64,000 nt of DNA from Fibrobacter succinogenes. Lineage in GTDB: Bacteria; Fibrobacterota; Fibrobacteria; Fibrobacterales; Fibrobacteraceae. Below, in pieces: positions 49,521-57,876 of the stretch. The number at the start of each line of letters is the position of its first letter. The stretch's first letter is position 1. The DNA is taken from assembly GCA_902791475.1 (NCBI GenBank), contig CADAWC010000008.1, positions 29,293 to 93,292 of the forward strand. Direction: 5' to 3'. Under the pieces are notes generated by a model that saw nothing but the letters and a program-made list of their open reading frames with translations, did not search any database and was not told where the DNA came from. The position numbers and the translations under genes were made by a program.

Positions 49521-51898
49521 TATGGTCGGATAAATTCGTTAGACTCGGCTTTGCACTAGTTCTTTTATTTTTGACCGCCTGCGCTCCCAAGCAGGCGAAG
49601 CTTGCCGCGTCATCTCAGGGGAAACCTATCCAGCCGGAGAAGGTTTCTATTGATGTACCTGGTCCAAACCCTGGTAAGGAAATTGTTGGGGATTCTACGA
49701 GGCCCTCGTGGGTCTATTATCAGTATGGCCTTCAGGCTATGGATAATAGCCAATGGGCTGTTTCCAAGCATTATCTTGAAGAATCTCTGCGCTTGCTCGT
49801 AACCGAGAAATACGATTCTACAAAGAGCAAGCTAACACGTTCTGAAGATTCCATTTATAAAATGCAGATGCCTGTGCGCATTGTCCAGGCTTTAGAAGAT
49901 GTCTATCCGAACCTGTCGGAACAGGACGACAATGATTCCACTTCTGCCGACAGTCTTTCTATTGAAGGCGTAGACGCTTACGACGAAAATGCAGCCGATA
50001 GCGCTTCTATCCGTGTAATCGAAAATTTCCTGGATACCGTAGATGCCGGGCGTTTCTCGCTCCCGATTCGCTTTAACGAGCGTGTCATGCAGGAAATCTA
50101 TTACATGACGACGTCTGCACGCGGTTTTATCACTCGCTCGCTTTCCCGTAAGACGGCTTATGACTCCCTGATTTACGCCAAGCTCGCCCAAAAGCGCATG
50201 CCGAGAGACCTTATCTACCTTGCTTTGGTGGAATCCGGCTTTAATGTAAAGGCCTATAGCCGTGCAAAAGCGGCGGGCATGTGGCAGTTTATCCCGGAAA
50301 CGGGTATCCGCTATGGTCTAGAAGTTGATTTTTGGGTTGATATGCGCCGCAATCCGGAAATGGCGACTGAGGCCGCCTTGAGCTATCTTTCGACCCTGTA
50401 CGCCGAATTTGGCGATTGGCTTTTGTCGATGGCTGCTTACAACTGCGGTGAAGGGCGCATTCGTCGTTTAATCCGTGAAAAGAAGGCCGATTCTACATGG
50501 GGAAACCGTCCGGTTACTTACTGGGACTTGCAGCTCCCGCAAGAAACCATGCATTACGTACCGCGAATTCTTGCCGCTATGGTCATTGGGCATTACCCGA
50601 ACCATTATGATGTGACTATCACCAAGCGTCAGCTGCCGGCATACGATACGGTTACCGTTTACGATTCGTTCTCTCTAGATGAAATTGCGAAGTTCCTGAA
50701 GGTCCCTGAAGATACGCTCCGCACATTAAACATGGAACTTACTATGTGGTGTACACCGCCTAATCGCGATGCGTACTTGCTCCGTTTGCCATACGGTACG
50801 CGAGCCGCTTTTGTGCAGAACTACGACCGCATGGAAAAGAACGGTTTTTCGAGCTGGAAAGAGCATAAGGTGCGCAAAGGTGAGTCTATAGGTGTTATTG
50901 CCCAACAGTATGGTGTCCGCGTGGCAGAGATCCAGCGCGCCAACGACATGAAAAAGACTAAGCTCAAGCCGGGCCGCACGCTGTTGATTCCGGTAAAAGT
51001 CGCTCCGCGTAGGTCTACAGGCAAAAAGCCGACGAAAGTTCGCACATATGTGGTGCTGTTGGGCGATAATCTCGGCTCCATTTCCCGTCGCTTTGGCGTT
51101 TCTCAAGAATCTTTACGCATCTGGAATAATATTGAAACTGGTTATAACGTCAAGAAGGGTGATACGATTTACGTTTCTAAGCCTGATCTCAAGCCGACGA
51201 GCTTTATCCAGCAACGCGTAGCCCTCAAGAAAGGCGAAAAGTATGTGGTCAAGGCTGGGGATACCTATGCCGAAATTGCTAAGAAGTACAAAGTCCCTGT
51301 GTTCCTCCTGTTGCAGGCCAATAGCGGCTTCACCAAGCGACTCACGATTGGCGATTCGCTTGCCATTCCTGCATACGTCCGTCCGCCTCGCAAGATGTCC
51401 AAGGCTACAGACGAAGAATACCCTGTCGAACCTGCTAAGGCTGTAGAATCTTCGGATTCCAAGACTTCTAGAAAGTCTTCTAAAAAGACGGCCGATAAGT
51501 CGTCTGATTCGAAGTCCTCGAATTCTAAGTCTTCGAAAAAAGCTCCGGTCAGCACGACGATACTTTATACGGTCGAAGCGGGGGATAACTTGTACAGCAT
51601 CTCGAAGAAGTATTCGACTACGGTGGCCGCCATCCGTGAAATGAACGATATGGGCAATTCTTCGAATATCAAGGTTGGCCAAAAGCTTAAGATTCCGGGC
51701 TCTGCAGCACCTGCGCCGAGCGCTCCTAAGGTTGAAGAGATTACTCACGTAGTCAAGAAGGGCGAGGGGCTTTGGGATATTTCCCGCCAGTATGGCGTGA
51801 CGATCGAAGATATTGTGAAGTGGAACGGCCTTAAAGACACGAAAATCAAGATTAATGAGAAGTTAAAAATCAAAACGACCAAGAAAAACAAGAAATAA
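49517..51898 (+). CDS. MltD-like membrane-bound lytic transglycosylase with five LysM domains
   Basis: A 793-aa lipoprotein (lipobox LTAC, C22) starting at GTG. About residues 215-340 form the SLT domain: RMPRDLIYLALVESGFN with the catalytic Glu, SRAKAAGMWQFIPETG, MAAYNCGEGRIRR. Five LysM modules follow: one at about 455, one at 515, one at 575, one at 690 and one at 745, each with a G-[DE]-[SNTG] turn. Residues 635-685 are a Ser/Lys/Asp-rich linker. The enzyme cuts glycan strands with anhydroMurNAc formation and the LysM modules bind peptidoglycan. Start coupled to the acidic small protein by GTGA. Confidence 0.93.
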   Translation: MIWSDKFVRLGFALVLLFLTACAPKQAKLAASSQGKPIQPEKVSIDVPGPNPGKEIVGDSTRPSWVYYQYGLQAMDNSQWAVSKHYLEESLRLLVTEKYDSTKSKLTRSEDSIYKMQMPVRIVQALEDVYPNLSEQDDNDSTSADSLSIEGVDAYDENAADSASIRVIENFLDTVDAGRFSLPIRFNERVMQEIYYMTTSARGFITRSLSRKTAYDSLIYAKLAQKRMPRDLIYLALVESGFNVKAYSRAKAAGMWQFIPETGIRYGLEVDFWVDMRRNPEMATEAALSYLSTLYAEFGDWLLSMAAYNCGEGRIRRLIREKKADSTWGNRPVTYWDLQLPQETMHYVPRILAAMVIGHYPNHYDVTITKRQLPAYDTVTVYDSFSLDEIAKFLKVPEDTLRTLNMELTMWCTPPNRDAYLLRLPYGTRAAFVQNYDRMEKNGFSSWKEHKVRKGESIGVIAQQYGVRVAEIQRANDMKKTKLKPGRTLLIPVKVAPRRSTGKKPTKVRTYVVLLGDNLGSISRRFGVSQESLRIWNNIETGYNVKKGDTIYVSKPDLKPTSFIQQRVALKKGEKYVVKAGDTYAEIAKKYKVPVFLLLQANSGFTKRLTIGDSLAIPAYVRPPRKMSKATDEEYPVEPAKAVESSDSKTSRKSSKKTADKSSDSKSSNSKSSKKAPVSTTILYTVEAGDNLYSISKKYSTTVAAIREMNDMGNSSNIKVGQKLKIPGSAAPAPSAPKVEEITHVVKKGEGLWDISRQYGVTIEDIVKWNGLKDTKIKINEKLKIKTTKKNKK

Positions 51899-52005
51899 TC
51901 GTTTGTTTTTGAAAAAAAATGTGTAAATTCGTGTTTTTTATGGAATAAATTGAAAAAAATAGTGTAGTTTTAACTTGAAAAATCAAAAATTCATTGGAGT
52001 ATAAT

Positions 52006-52746
52006 ATGAAGAAGAAAATCTTGGCTCTCTGTGCTGCTGGTCTTATTTTTTCTTTGACCGGTTGTGAAGAAACCATGGACCCGAACGACCCGCAGTCTGT
52101 TCGTAGATATTTGACGAAAAAGCAGATTGGCTTTACGCCGAATCAGTTCGTCTCTTATGCGGTCAATAGCGATACCGCCAAGATGACTTTGTTCCTTCAG
52201 GCATCTTTCGAAATTGACCAGCCGGCTGATAACGGAAACAACGCCGTCGCTATCGCTGCTAACAAGGGCAACATGATGGTGCTCAACTACTTGTTTGATC
52301 ATGGCGCAAAGGCTAATGTCAACAACGGCAATGGCGAACCGGTTATCGATAACGCTGTCATGATGGGCAACAAGGAAGTTGTCGTCCGCATCTTGGATCA
52401 GCTCAAGAAGGAAGGCGTTGAACCGCAGAACCTCGCTACCGCAGTTCTTATCGCTGCTAAGACTGGCAAGGCTGACATGCTCGAAGTGCTCGCTAACGCT
52501 GGCGCTCCGCTCGAAAACCGCAGCCCGGATGGCTATATGCCGATTCATTGGGCTGTCAAGTCTGGTAACTACGACGCTATGATGTTCCTCATCAACAAGG
52601 GTGTCGATGTGAACGCCAAGTGCGGTCAGGGTTACTCAGTGCTCGACTGGGCTACGAACGAAGGTTATACTCGCCTCATCAAGGCTTTGAAGAAGGCTGG
52701 AGCCAAGAATACTGCAAAGTATAAGATTGACTCTCGTGGCAAATAA
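52006..52746 (+). CDS. Ankyrin-repeat lipoprotein
   Basis: A 246-aa lipoprotein (lipobox LTGC, C20) with about five ankyrin repeats: DNGNNAVAIAANKGNMMVLNYLFDHGA, a repeat around VIDNAVMMGNKEVVVRIL, NLATAVLIAAKTGKADMLEVLANAGA, DGYMPIHWAVKSGNYDAMMFLINKGV, and GYSVLDWATNEGYTRLIKALKKAGA. Start ATG 52006 with TGGAG upstream. An envelope ankyrin protein probably mediates protein binding at the inner face of the outer membrane. It has its own terminator. Confidence 0.85.
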   Translation: MKKKILALCAAGLIFSLTGCEETMDPNDPQSVRRYLTKKQIGFTPNQFVSYAVNSDTAKMTLFLQASFEIDQPADNGNNAVAIAANKGNMMVLNYLFDHGAKANVNNGNGEPVIDNAVMMGNKEVVVRILDQLKKEGVEPQNLATAVLIAAKTGKADMLEVLANAGAPLENRSPDGYMPIHWAVKSGNYDAMMFLINKGVDVNAKCGQGYSVLDWATNEGYTRLIKALKKAGAKNTAKYKIDSRGK

Positions 52747-52771
52747 GCTAATCTTTTAGCTTGAGTTTATA

Positions 52772-52799
52772 GGACGGGTCTAAAGCCCGCCCTTTTTTT
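52772..52799 (+). terminator. Terminator after the ankyrin lipoprotein gene
   Basis: A hairpin GGACGGG-TCTAAAG-CCCGCC (one A-C mismatch) followed by seven T. Confidence 0.85.
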
Positions 52800-52834
52800 C
52801 TATCTTGTCAAACGGAAAAACAATAGGAGATTTT

Positions 52835-53665
52835 ATGTCCGTTCAAGTGATGGTTAATGGTATTCCGGGAAGCATGGGCCGTATCGTGGCAGAAACTTGC
52901 GTTGCCCGTGGTTTGGAACTTGTCCCGTATTCTTTGACGGGTGAAATTATCGTCGAAAACGAAGCCGAAGTTGCTGGCAAGACTATCCAGCTCTTGAAAC
53001 CGTCCAACCGTGAAGCCCGCATTGGCGAAGTGCTTGCTAAGTATCCGAACATGATTTGCATTGACTACACGCATCCGACGGCTGTGAACGACAACGCCGC
53101 TTTCTACGTGAATCACAAGATTCCGTTCGTGATGGGTACGACCGGCGGTGACCGCGAAGCCCTAGCCAAGCTCGTTGCCGACGCAAATCATCCGAGTGTC
53201 ATCGCTCCGAACATGGCTAAGCAGATTGTCGCTTTCCAGTCGATGATTGAATTCTTGGCAAAGGAATTCCCGACGGCATTCAATGGCTACAAGCTCTCTG
53301 TTGTCGAAAGCCACCAGAAGACCAAGGCTGACACTAGCGGTACCGCCAAGGCTGTTGTTGAAGACTTCCAGAAGATGGGCTTTGACTTTTCTGTTGACGA
53401 TATCGAAAAGGTCCGCAACGAGAAGGAACAGATGGAACGCATGCATGTGCCTGAAGAATACCTCGGCGGTCACGCTTTCCATACCTATAGCCTCGATAGC
53501 GCTGACGGTACGGTTCACTTTGAATTCCAGCACAATGTTTGCGGCCGCAAGATTTACGCCGAAGGCACTGTCGATGCTGTGAACTTCCTTGCCGACCAGA
53601 TTGCCGCTGGTACCGCAAAGCCGTTTAACATGATGGACGTCTTGCGTTCTGGAAAAATGAGATAG
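52835..53665 (+). CDS. dapB: 4-hydroxy-tetrahydrodipicolinate reductase, plant-type
   Basis: DapB reduces the cyclic intermediate of lysine and meso-diaminopimelate synthesis. From ATG 52835 (AGGAGA site) the protein is 276 aa. VMVNGIPGSMGRIVAE binds the nucleotide, VMGTTGGDR and APNMAKQIVAFQSM are conserved, and VESHQKTKADTSGTAKA carries the substrate-binding Lys and the SGTA loop. The wording VMVNG...GSMGR, the S-H-Q-x-x-K active-site pattern and length match the plant-type (TIGR02130-like) group rather than the E. coli type (GRMGR, EAHHRHK). No other lysine genes are near. Confidence 0.92.
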   Translation: MSVQVMVNGIPGSMGRIVAETCVARGLELVPYSLTGEIIVENEAEVAGKTIQLLKPSNREARIGEVLAKYPNMICIDYTHPTAVNDNAAFYVNHKIPFVMGTTGGDREALAKLVADANHPSVIAPNMAKQIVAFQSMIEFLAKEFPTAFNGYKLSVVESHQKTKADTSGTAKAVVEDFQKMGFDFSVDDIEKVRNEKEQMERMHVPEEYLGGHAFHTYSLDSADGTVHFEFQHNVCGRKIYAEGTVDAVNFLADQIAAGTAKPFNMMDVLRSGKMR

Positions 53666-53667
53666 AT

Positions 53668-53790
53668 TAAAGTATTAGGTTTTAGGGGTTAGGTATTAGG
53701 CTAATAATCACGGCTTCGCCGCCCTAATGAGACACGCGAAGCGTGTGAAACTAATCCTAAAACCTATTGCCTATAACCTAAAAACCTAAC
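53668..53790. repeat. Composite heptad/hairpin element, inverted homologue of 15595-15715
   Basis: Left arm TTAGGTT/TTAGGGG units, hairpin CGGCTTCGCCG, hairpin CACGCGAAGCGTG, right arm CTAAAAC/CTATTGC/CTATAAC units. Read on the minus strand it follows the same order of modules as 15595-15715. It reaches to the ATG of the permease gene, whose ribosome site is therefore inside it (no good site seen). Confidence 0.85.
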
Positions 53791-53791
53791 C

Positions 53792-54808
53792 ATGCGTTCG
53801 TATATCCTTCGTCGTTTGCTGCTAATGATCCCGACATTAATCGGGATTTCATTGGTGTGCTTTATCCTGATTCAGCTCTTGCCGGGTGGCCCTGTGGAAG
53901 AGCTGATATCTCGTGCGCAACAAGCGGCTTCTATGAAGGGTGGCGTGGATGCGTCCAAGGCACTTTCGCCAGACCAGATTGCGCAAATCCAGGCGTACTT
54001 TGGTTTTGACCAGCCTGCGTGGAAACGTTACCTCACGTGGCTATGGAATGTTTTGCACTTGAATCTCGGGGAAAGCTACACATATGGACTTCCGGTCTGG
54101 GATGTTATTGTAAGCCGATTCCCGATTTCCTTGTTCTTTGGCGTGACGTCGTTCTTCTTGAGCTACCTTATCTGCATTCCGCTTGGGCTCTGGAAGGCGG
54201 TGCATCACGGAAGCAAGCTTGATTCTTTTACGAGCGGTCTTATTTTCTCGGGCTACGTGATGCCGGGTTATGCGCTTGGCATTTTGCTCATCATCTTCTT
54301 GGCGGGCGGTTCGTATTTGGACATTTTCCCGCTAGGTGGGCTCACAAGCGATGACTTCGAGGATTTCACATTCTTCGGGAAGGTCTTTGACTTGGCGCAG
54401 CATTTGGCGCTCCCGATTTTCTGCTACATGATTAGCGAATTTGCGTTTCTCACGTTCCTCATGAAAAACTCCGCACTTGAGGAACTGGGCCGTGATTATA
54501 TGCGTACGGCTTTGGCAAAGGGGTTGAGCTTTAAGCAGGCTCTTGTGCGTCACGCACTTCGCAATGCGCTTATCCCAATTGCAACCCGCCTTTCTGAAAT
54601 CTGCACGTTGATGTTTGCTGGAGCTCTCCTCATCGAAAAAGTCTTTGATATCGATGGCATGGGACTTTTGTATTACAATTCGATGGTCAATCGCGATTAC
54701 AACGTGGTGATGGGGATTATCTTTCTCAGTAGCCTTATGGCGATGGTGGGTCGCCTTTTCAGCGATATCCTTTATACGCTCGTTGACCCGAGAATTAAAT
54801 TTTCGTGA
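53792..54808 (+). CDS. ABC transporter permease, OppB/DppB/YejB type
   Basis: A 338-aa inner-membrane protein with six or so membrane segments. The N-terminal RRLLLMIPTLIGISLVCFILIQLLPGGPVE and the EAA-like loop RTALAKGLSFKQALVRHALRNALIP are typical of peptide-type permeases, and the long first periplasmic loop with LSPDQIAQIQAYFGFDQPAW is YejB-like. ABC permeases need a second permease, ATPases and usually a binding protein; none is adjacent, since a repeat and a kinase gene follow. It may be an orphan or its partners are elsewhere. Confidence 0.88.
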   Translation: MRSYILRRLLLMIPTLIGISLVCFILIQLLPGGPVEELISRAQQAASMKGGVDASKALSPDQIAQIQAYFGFDQPAWKRYLTWLWNVLHLNLGESYTYGLPVWDVIVSRFPISLFFGVTSFFLSYLICIPLGLWKAVHHGSKLDSFTSGLIFSGYVMPGYALGILLIIFLAGGSYLDIFPLGGLTSDDFEDFTFFGKVFDLAQHLALPIFCYMISEFAFLTFLMKNSALEELGRDYMRTALAKGLSFKQALVRHALRNALIPIATRLSEICTLMFAGALLIEKVFDIDGMGLLYYNSMVNRDYNVVMGIIFLSSLMAMVGRLFSDILYTLVDPRIKFS

Positions 54809-54810
54809 GT

Positions 54811-54906
54811 AGTAAACAGTGATTAGTGGTTAGTAAACAGGGATGTAAAGGGAACGTTCTTATTGCAATCCTAACCACTAACCACTAACCACCAACCACT
54901 AACCAT
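54811..54906. repeat. Inverted arms of CTAACCA / TTAGTGG heptads
   Basis: Left arm GTGATTA, GTGGTTA, GTAAACA; right arm CTAACCA three times, CCAACCA, CTAACC; about 30 bp between. The arms pair imperfectly. Between the permease and kinase genes. Confidence 0.85.
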
Positions 54907-54959
54907 TTCCTACTAAAATTTCTTTATCACTTTCCTCTTTCTTATTGTATATTAAAAGC

Positions 54960-55982
54960 ATGCAAAACGATATTATTAAAATTTCTCCGAGTATTCATGA
55001 GTTCCTCTTGACTCATGGTTATACTGAAAACTTTACTGTGACTCCCATTGCCGGTGCAGGCTCTGGAAGGCGTTATTTCCGTATCGCTAGCGATGAACGT
55101 AAAAGCGTCTTGCAGGTAAGTGCCGAAGTGAATGAAGATTTCAAGCACTTTGTCGAGTATTCCAAGACGTTTAGGGAATACGGCTTGCCGGTTCCGCGCG
55201 TTTATTGCGTTGACGAGAATGCCTGCCAGGTGTTGCAAGAAGACTTGGGCAAACGCAGCCTTTTGGACGAAGTTTTCCCGAATGATTCGAAGGTGCTCTC
55301 TGGCAGCGCTCGTATTCTGTACCCGGAAGTGATTGATGCACTTATCCAGTGGCAGAATGCAAGCCATCAGCTGTTCAGCCATCACACCGAAATTTGGCTC
55401 CGCCGCTTTGACTTTGCCGCCCTCAAGTGGGAATCCGATTACTTTACCGAGAATTACCTCAAGCTCCACAAGGGCATTACGGAGATTCCGGAATCGGTCC
55501 GCAATTTCTATTCGCTCGTGGCTGTCTCCGTCGAAGCACAGACGAAGGTCTTGATGCATCGCGATTTCCAAAGCCAGAACATCATGATCCGCCCGAATTC
55601 CGAAGTCGCATTTGTCGATTTCCAGGGCGCTCGTCGCGGTTCCATGTTCTATGATATCGCATCGCTCTTGTGGGACCCGTACGTGAGTCTCCCGCTCCCG
55701 ATGATCAAGGACTTCTTTGAATATTGGCGCAGCCAGTACCGCGGTACAAGAATTTATACGAAGGACGATGCCTGGGATGGCTTTGTGCATGCCAGCTTGC
55801 AGCGCTTGATGCAGGCTCTTGGCGCATACTGTTTCCTCTCGAAGGTGAAAAAGATTGAAAAGTTCGAACAGTACATTGAACCGGGCAAGGCTCAGCTCCG
55901 TGTACTGTTTGGCGAATTCAAGCAGATCGCCAAGGCTACAGATCCTGAAGTGTTCAAGTTCATGGATTGGGCGCTTCAGTAA
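54960..55982 (+). CDS. AmgK-like anomeric amino-sugar kinase (APH fold)
   Basis: A 340-aa aminoglycoside-phosphotransferase-fold protein. AGAGSGRRYFRI is the nucleotide loop, LMHRDFQSQNIMI the catalytic Brenner-type loop with Asp and Asn, and FVDFQGARRGSMFYDIASL the metal-binding DFQ motif. The HRDFQSQNIM-FVDFQ combination is that of AmgK, which phosphorylates MurNAc or GlcNAc at C1 in peptidoglycan recycling. The uridylyltransferase partner MurU is not next to it. The stop overlaps the PTS-EIIA gene start by 1 bp, so the pair is coupled. Start ATG 54960 lacks a strong ribosome site. Confidence 0.8.
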   Translation: MQNDIIKISPSIHEFLLTHGYTENFTVTPIAGAGSGRRYFRIASDERKSVLQVSAEVNEDFKHFVEYSKTFREYGLPVPRVYCVDENACQVLQEDLGKRSLLDEVFPNDSKVLSGSARILYPEVIDALIQWQNASHQLFSHHTEIWLRRFDFAALKWESDYFTENYLKLHKGITEIPESVRNFYSLVAVSVEAQTKVLMHRDFQSQNIMIRPNSEVAFVDFQGARRGSMFYDIASLLWDPYVSLPLPMIKDFFEYWRSQYRGTRIYTKDDAWDGFVHASLQRLMQALGAYCFLSKVKKIEKFEQYIEPGKAQLRVLFGEFKQIAKATDPEVFKFMDWALQ

Positions 55983-56404
55983 TGGCTCTCATCTATACGC
56001 GTATTTACGCGCAGCCTGTGGAGTTCAATCGTGCTTTGGGTTACGCTTATGACGCGCTTGTGAAAGGTCCTTATCCGTTCGACGCAATGTCGACATGGAA
56101 AGGGCTTTCTGAGCGTGTTGCTCAGGGCATTTATATGGGGCAGGGGCTTTTGCTCCCGCATACGCGCGTTTCTGGTTTGCAAGAACCGTTGATGGCTTTT
56201 GTCGTCGCTCGTGAAGGCATTACGGGGGTTAAAACTCGTAATGATGAGAAGTCGCAATTTATGTGCGTGCTTCTTTCTCCGGCGGAATCGGCGATGGCGC
56301 ATACGGTTACGATTGCGAATGTGGCTAAGCGCTTGCTCGACCCTGAATGGAAAGAAAAAGTCCTCGCCGCCACCGACGAGGAAGAACTGAAAAAAATGTT
56401 TTAA
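55982..56404 (+). CDS. PTS EIIA-like (PtsN/fructose-type) protein
   Basis: A 140-aa single-domain protein with ERVAQGIYMGQGLLLPHTRVSGLQEPLMAFVVAREGI; the His in PHTR is the expected phosphorylation site of the EIIA2 fold, and VKRLLDPEW resembles later family helices. No EIIB or EIIC is adjacent, so a regulatory role like PtsN is more likely than sugar uptake. Coupling with an amino-sugar kinase suggests it reports on cell-wall sugar recycling or energy state; this is inference. Confidence 0.75.
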   Translation: MALIYTRIYAQPVEFNRALGYAYDALVKGPYPFDAMSTWKGLSERVAQGIYMGQGLLLPHTRVSGLQEPLMAFVVAREGITGVKTRNDEKSQFMCVLLSPAESAMAHTVTIANVAKRLLDPEWKEKVLAATDEEELKKMF

Positions 56405-56411
56405 GATTGAG

Positions 56412-56435
56412 AAGCCCGCCGCTCAAGGCGGGCTT
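56412..56435 (+). terminator. Hairpin between convergent EIIA and Wzi-like genes
   Basis: A perfect 9-bp stem AAGCCCGCC/GGCGGGCTT with loop GCTCAA. Position between convergent stops fits a terminator, but neither side has a clear T-run. Confidence 0.6.
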
Positions 56436-56445
56436 GACAAAAACA

Positions 56446-57876
56446 TCACCATTGGAGGCTACCGACGGCATAAGTGCGGTAGCCTTTAAAGTCTCCGAAG
56501 AATCTTGTATAGCTTGTTCTAAAGCTGAACCATTCCCACGGTGTCACGCTCAATGTCAATCCAAGTTCCTTGTAGCGGAGAGTCGTCTCTTCGTTCAGGA
56601 ACTTTTTGTCCATGGCGCTTTCGGGCGTGTGCAAGTCCTTGATGTTTCCGCCGAAGGCGGTGTCTTTCGCGACTGCGCCAAAGAAAATCGTCGCTTTGAT
56701 GAAGTTGTATGTAGCGGTCACTTCGGTATGGACTTCTTGGCTGTTCGGGCCGAGGTCACTACCAAGGCTTTTGGCATAGCTTGCGTATGTGTAAGCGTTC
56801 CCTTTGTGATGCGTATAAACCCACGGCTCAATGCGCGTGTATTCAAACATCCAGTTGAGATTCACAGGGCCAATTTCAAAGTTGTCGCGAGCAACGCCGA
56901 GCGTTGTGGCCCACTTATTGCCCCACCAGCTATCGTCAAACATGCTCGTCGGGGATTTCATATCGTCCCACAAAAGTTCAGCGTAGAATTCCCAATTCGG
57001 GAGAGTTTTCACGCTCAAGTCAAAAGCCAGTGAGATGTTGTCCTGATCGCCTTGCAAGTGTTCCTGAAAAACGTAAGGGATGAAGGGGAGAACGTAAGCC
57101 CATTCAAATTCGCGGCCCGTGCTATCGCTATCGGGGTTCGGATTTGTACCAGCCGCTTCGGTGGTGGTGCCGTAAAGCGATGTTTCTGAAATGCCAAGTG
57201 TGATTTCTTTCGGAAGGTTCAAGTTCAGGCGGTGCGCATGGAAATACTTGCCAAAGTTCTTCTTTTCGTAGAGTTTGGCGGCATACTGCGTGTATTCAAT
57301 AGGGCCTAATGTGAACTGGTAACCAAAATAAGGAGTCGGGGCTGCATCGGGAATGCGGCTGGAGCTGTCTTGCCAAGGACGGTAAAAATTGCGTTCTCCG
57401 CGTAAAATCACGTGGTTATGACGGGCAGGGCCCCATTCCAAAAAGTCAAATCCAGCGAGGAGCTTGACCGGCTCAAGGTTGTAGCTTACGTTTGCGGCGA
57501 AGAGGTCCCAAGTGCGTTTGTGTTCGCTCTGCTTGTTGTAGGGGAGTCCTTCGTCGGGATTGTAGTAATTGAAATTGATGTAGCGGTTTGTGTAGTCCGT
57601 GTTGACTTTGACACGGGTATAAAACAGGAACGCGTCGGTGAATTTACCGCTTGCGAAAAGGCGTATGGACATGGAATTGTCGTAATGCGTTTTCGCATTG
57701 CTGAAATTTGTGACAGCAAGTGAGTCAAGAAGCTGGACGTTGATGTTCAACTCTTTGGTATGCGCCGAATCGGCAAAGGTGATGTGGTGTGGCATGTCGA
57801 CCGGATGCGCCGAGCAGGCGAGTGCGGTTCCAAAGATAATGCTAAGGATAGACGAGGTCTTGTGCCACGATTGCAT
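56446..57876 (-). CDS. Wzi-like outer-membrane beta-barrel protein
   Basis: A 476-aa protein with a Sec signal (SSILSIIFGTALACSA). The rest has many barrel-like strands with aromatic girdles and the segment LLAGFDFLEWGPARHNHVILRGERNFYRPWQ, which resembles the WGPG signature of capsule-assembly Wzi proteins. It ends with YRTYAVGSLQW, an aromatic last strand. Wzi anchors capsule to the outer membrane; here no capsule genes are near, so the role is open. Start ATG 57876 overlaps the TAA of the MauE-like gene. Alternative starts upstream lie inside that gene. Confidence 0.65.
   Translation of the reverse strand: MQSWHKTSSILSIIFGTALACSAHPVDMPHHITFADSAHTKELNINVQLLDSLAVTNFSNAKTHYDNSMSIRLFASGKFTDAFLFYTRVKVNTDYTNRYINFNYYNPDEGLPYNKQSEHKRTWDLFAANVSYNLEPVKLLAGFDFLEWGPARHNHVILRGERNFYRPWQDSSSRIPDAAPTPYFGYQFTLGPIEYTQYAAKLYEKKNFGKYFHAHRLNLNLPKEITLGISETSLYGTTTEAAGTNPNPDSDSTGREFEWAYVLPFIPYVFQEHLQGDQDNISLAFDLSVKTLPNWEFYAELLWDDMKSPTSMFDDSWWGNKWATTLGVARDNFEIGPVNLNWMFEYTRIEPWVYTHHKGNAYTYASYAKSLGSDLGPNSQEVHTEVTATYNFIKATIFFGAVAKDTAFGGNIKDLHTPESAMDKKFLNEETTLRYKELGLTLSVTPWEWFSFRTSYTRFFGDFKGYRTYAVGSLQW

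Noticed and set aside
54811..54906. CRISPR-like tandem repeats
   Set aside because: Units are 7 bp, degenerate and without unique spacers; no cas genes are in the window.
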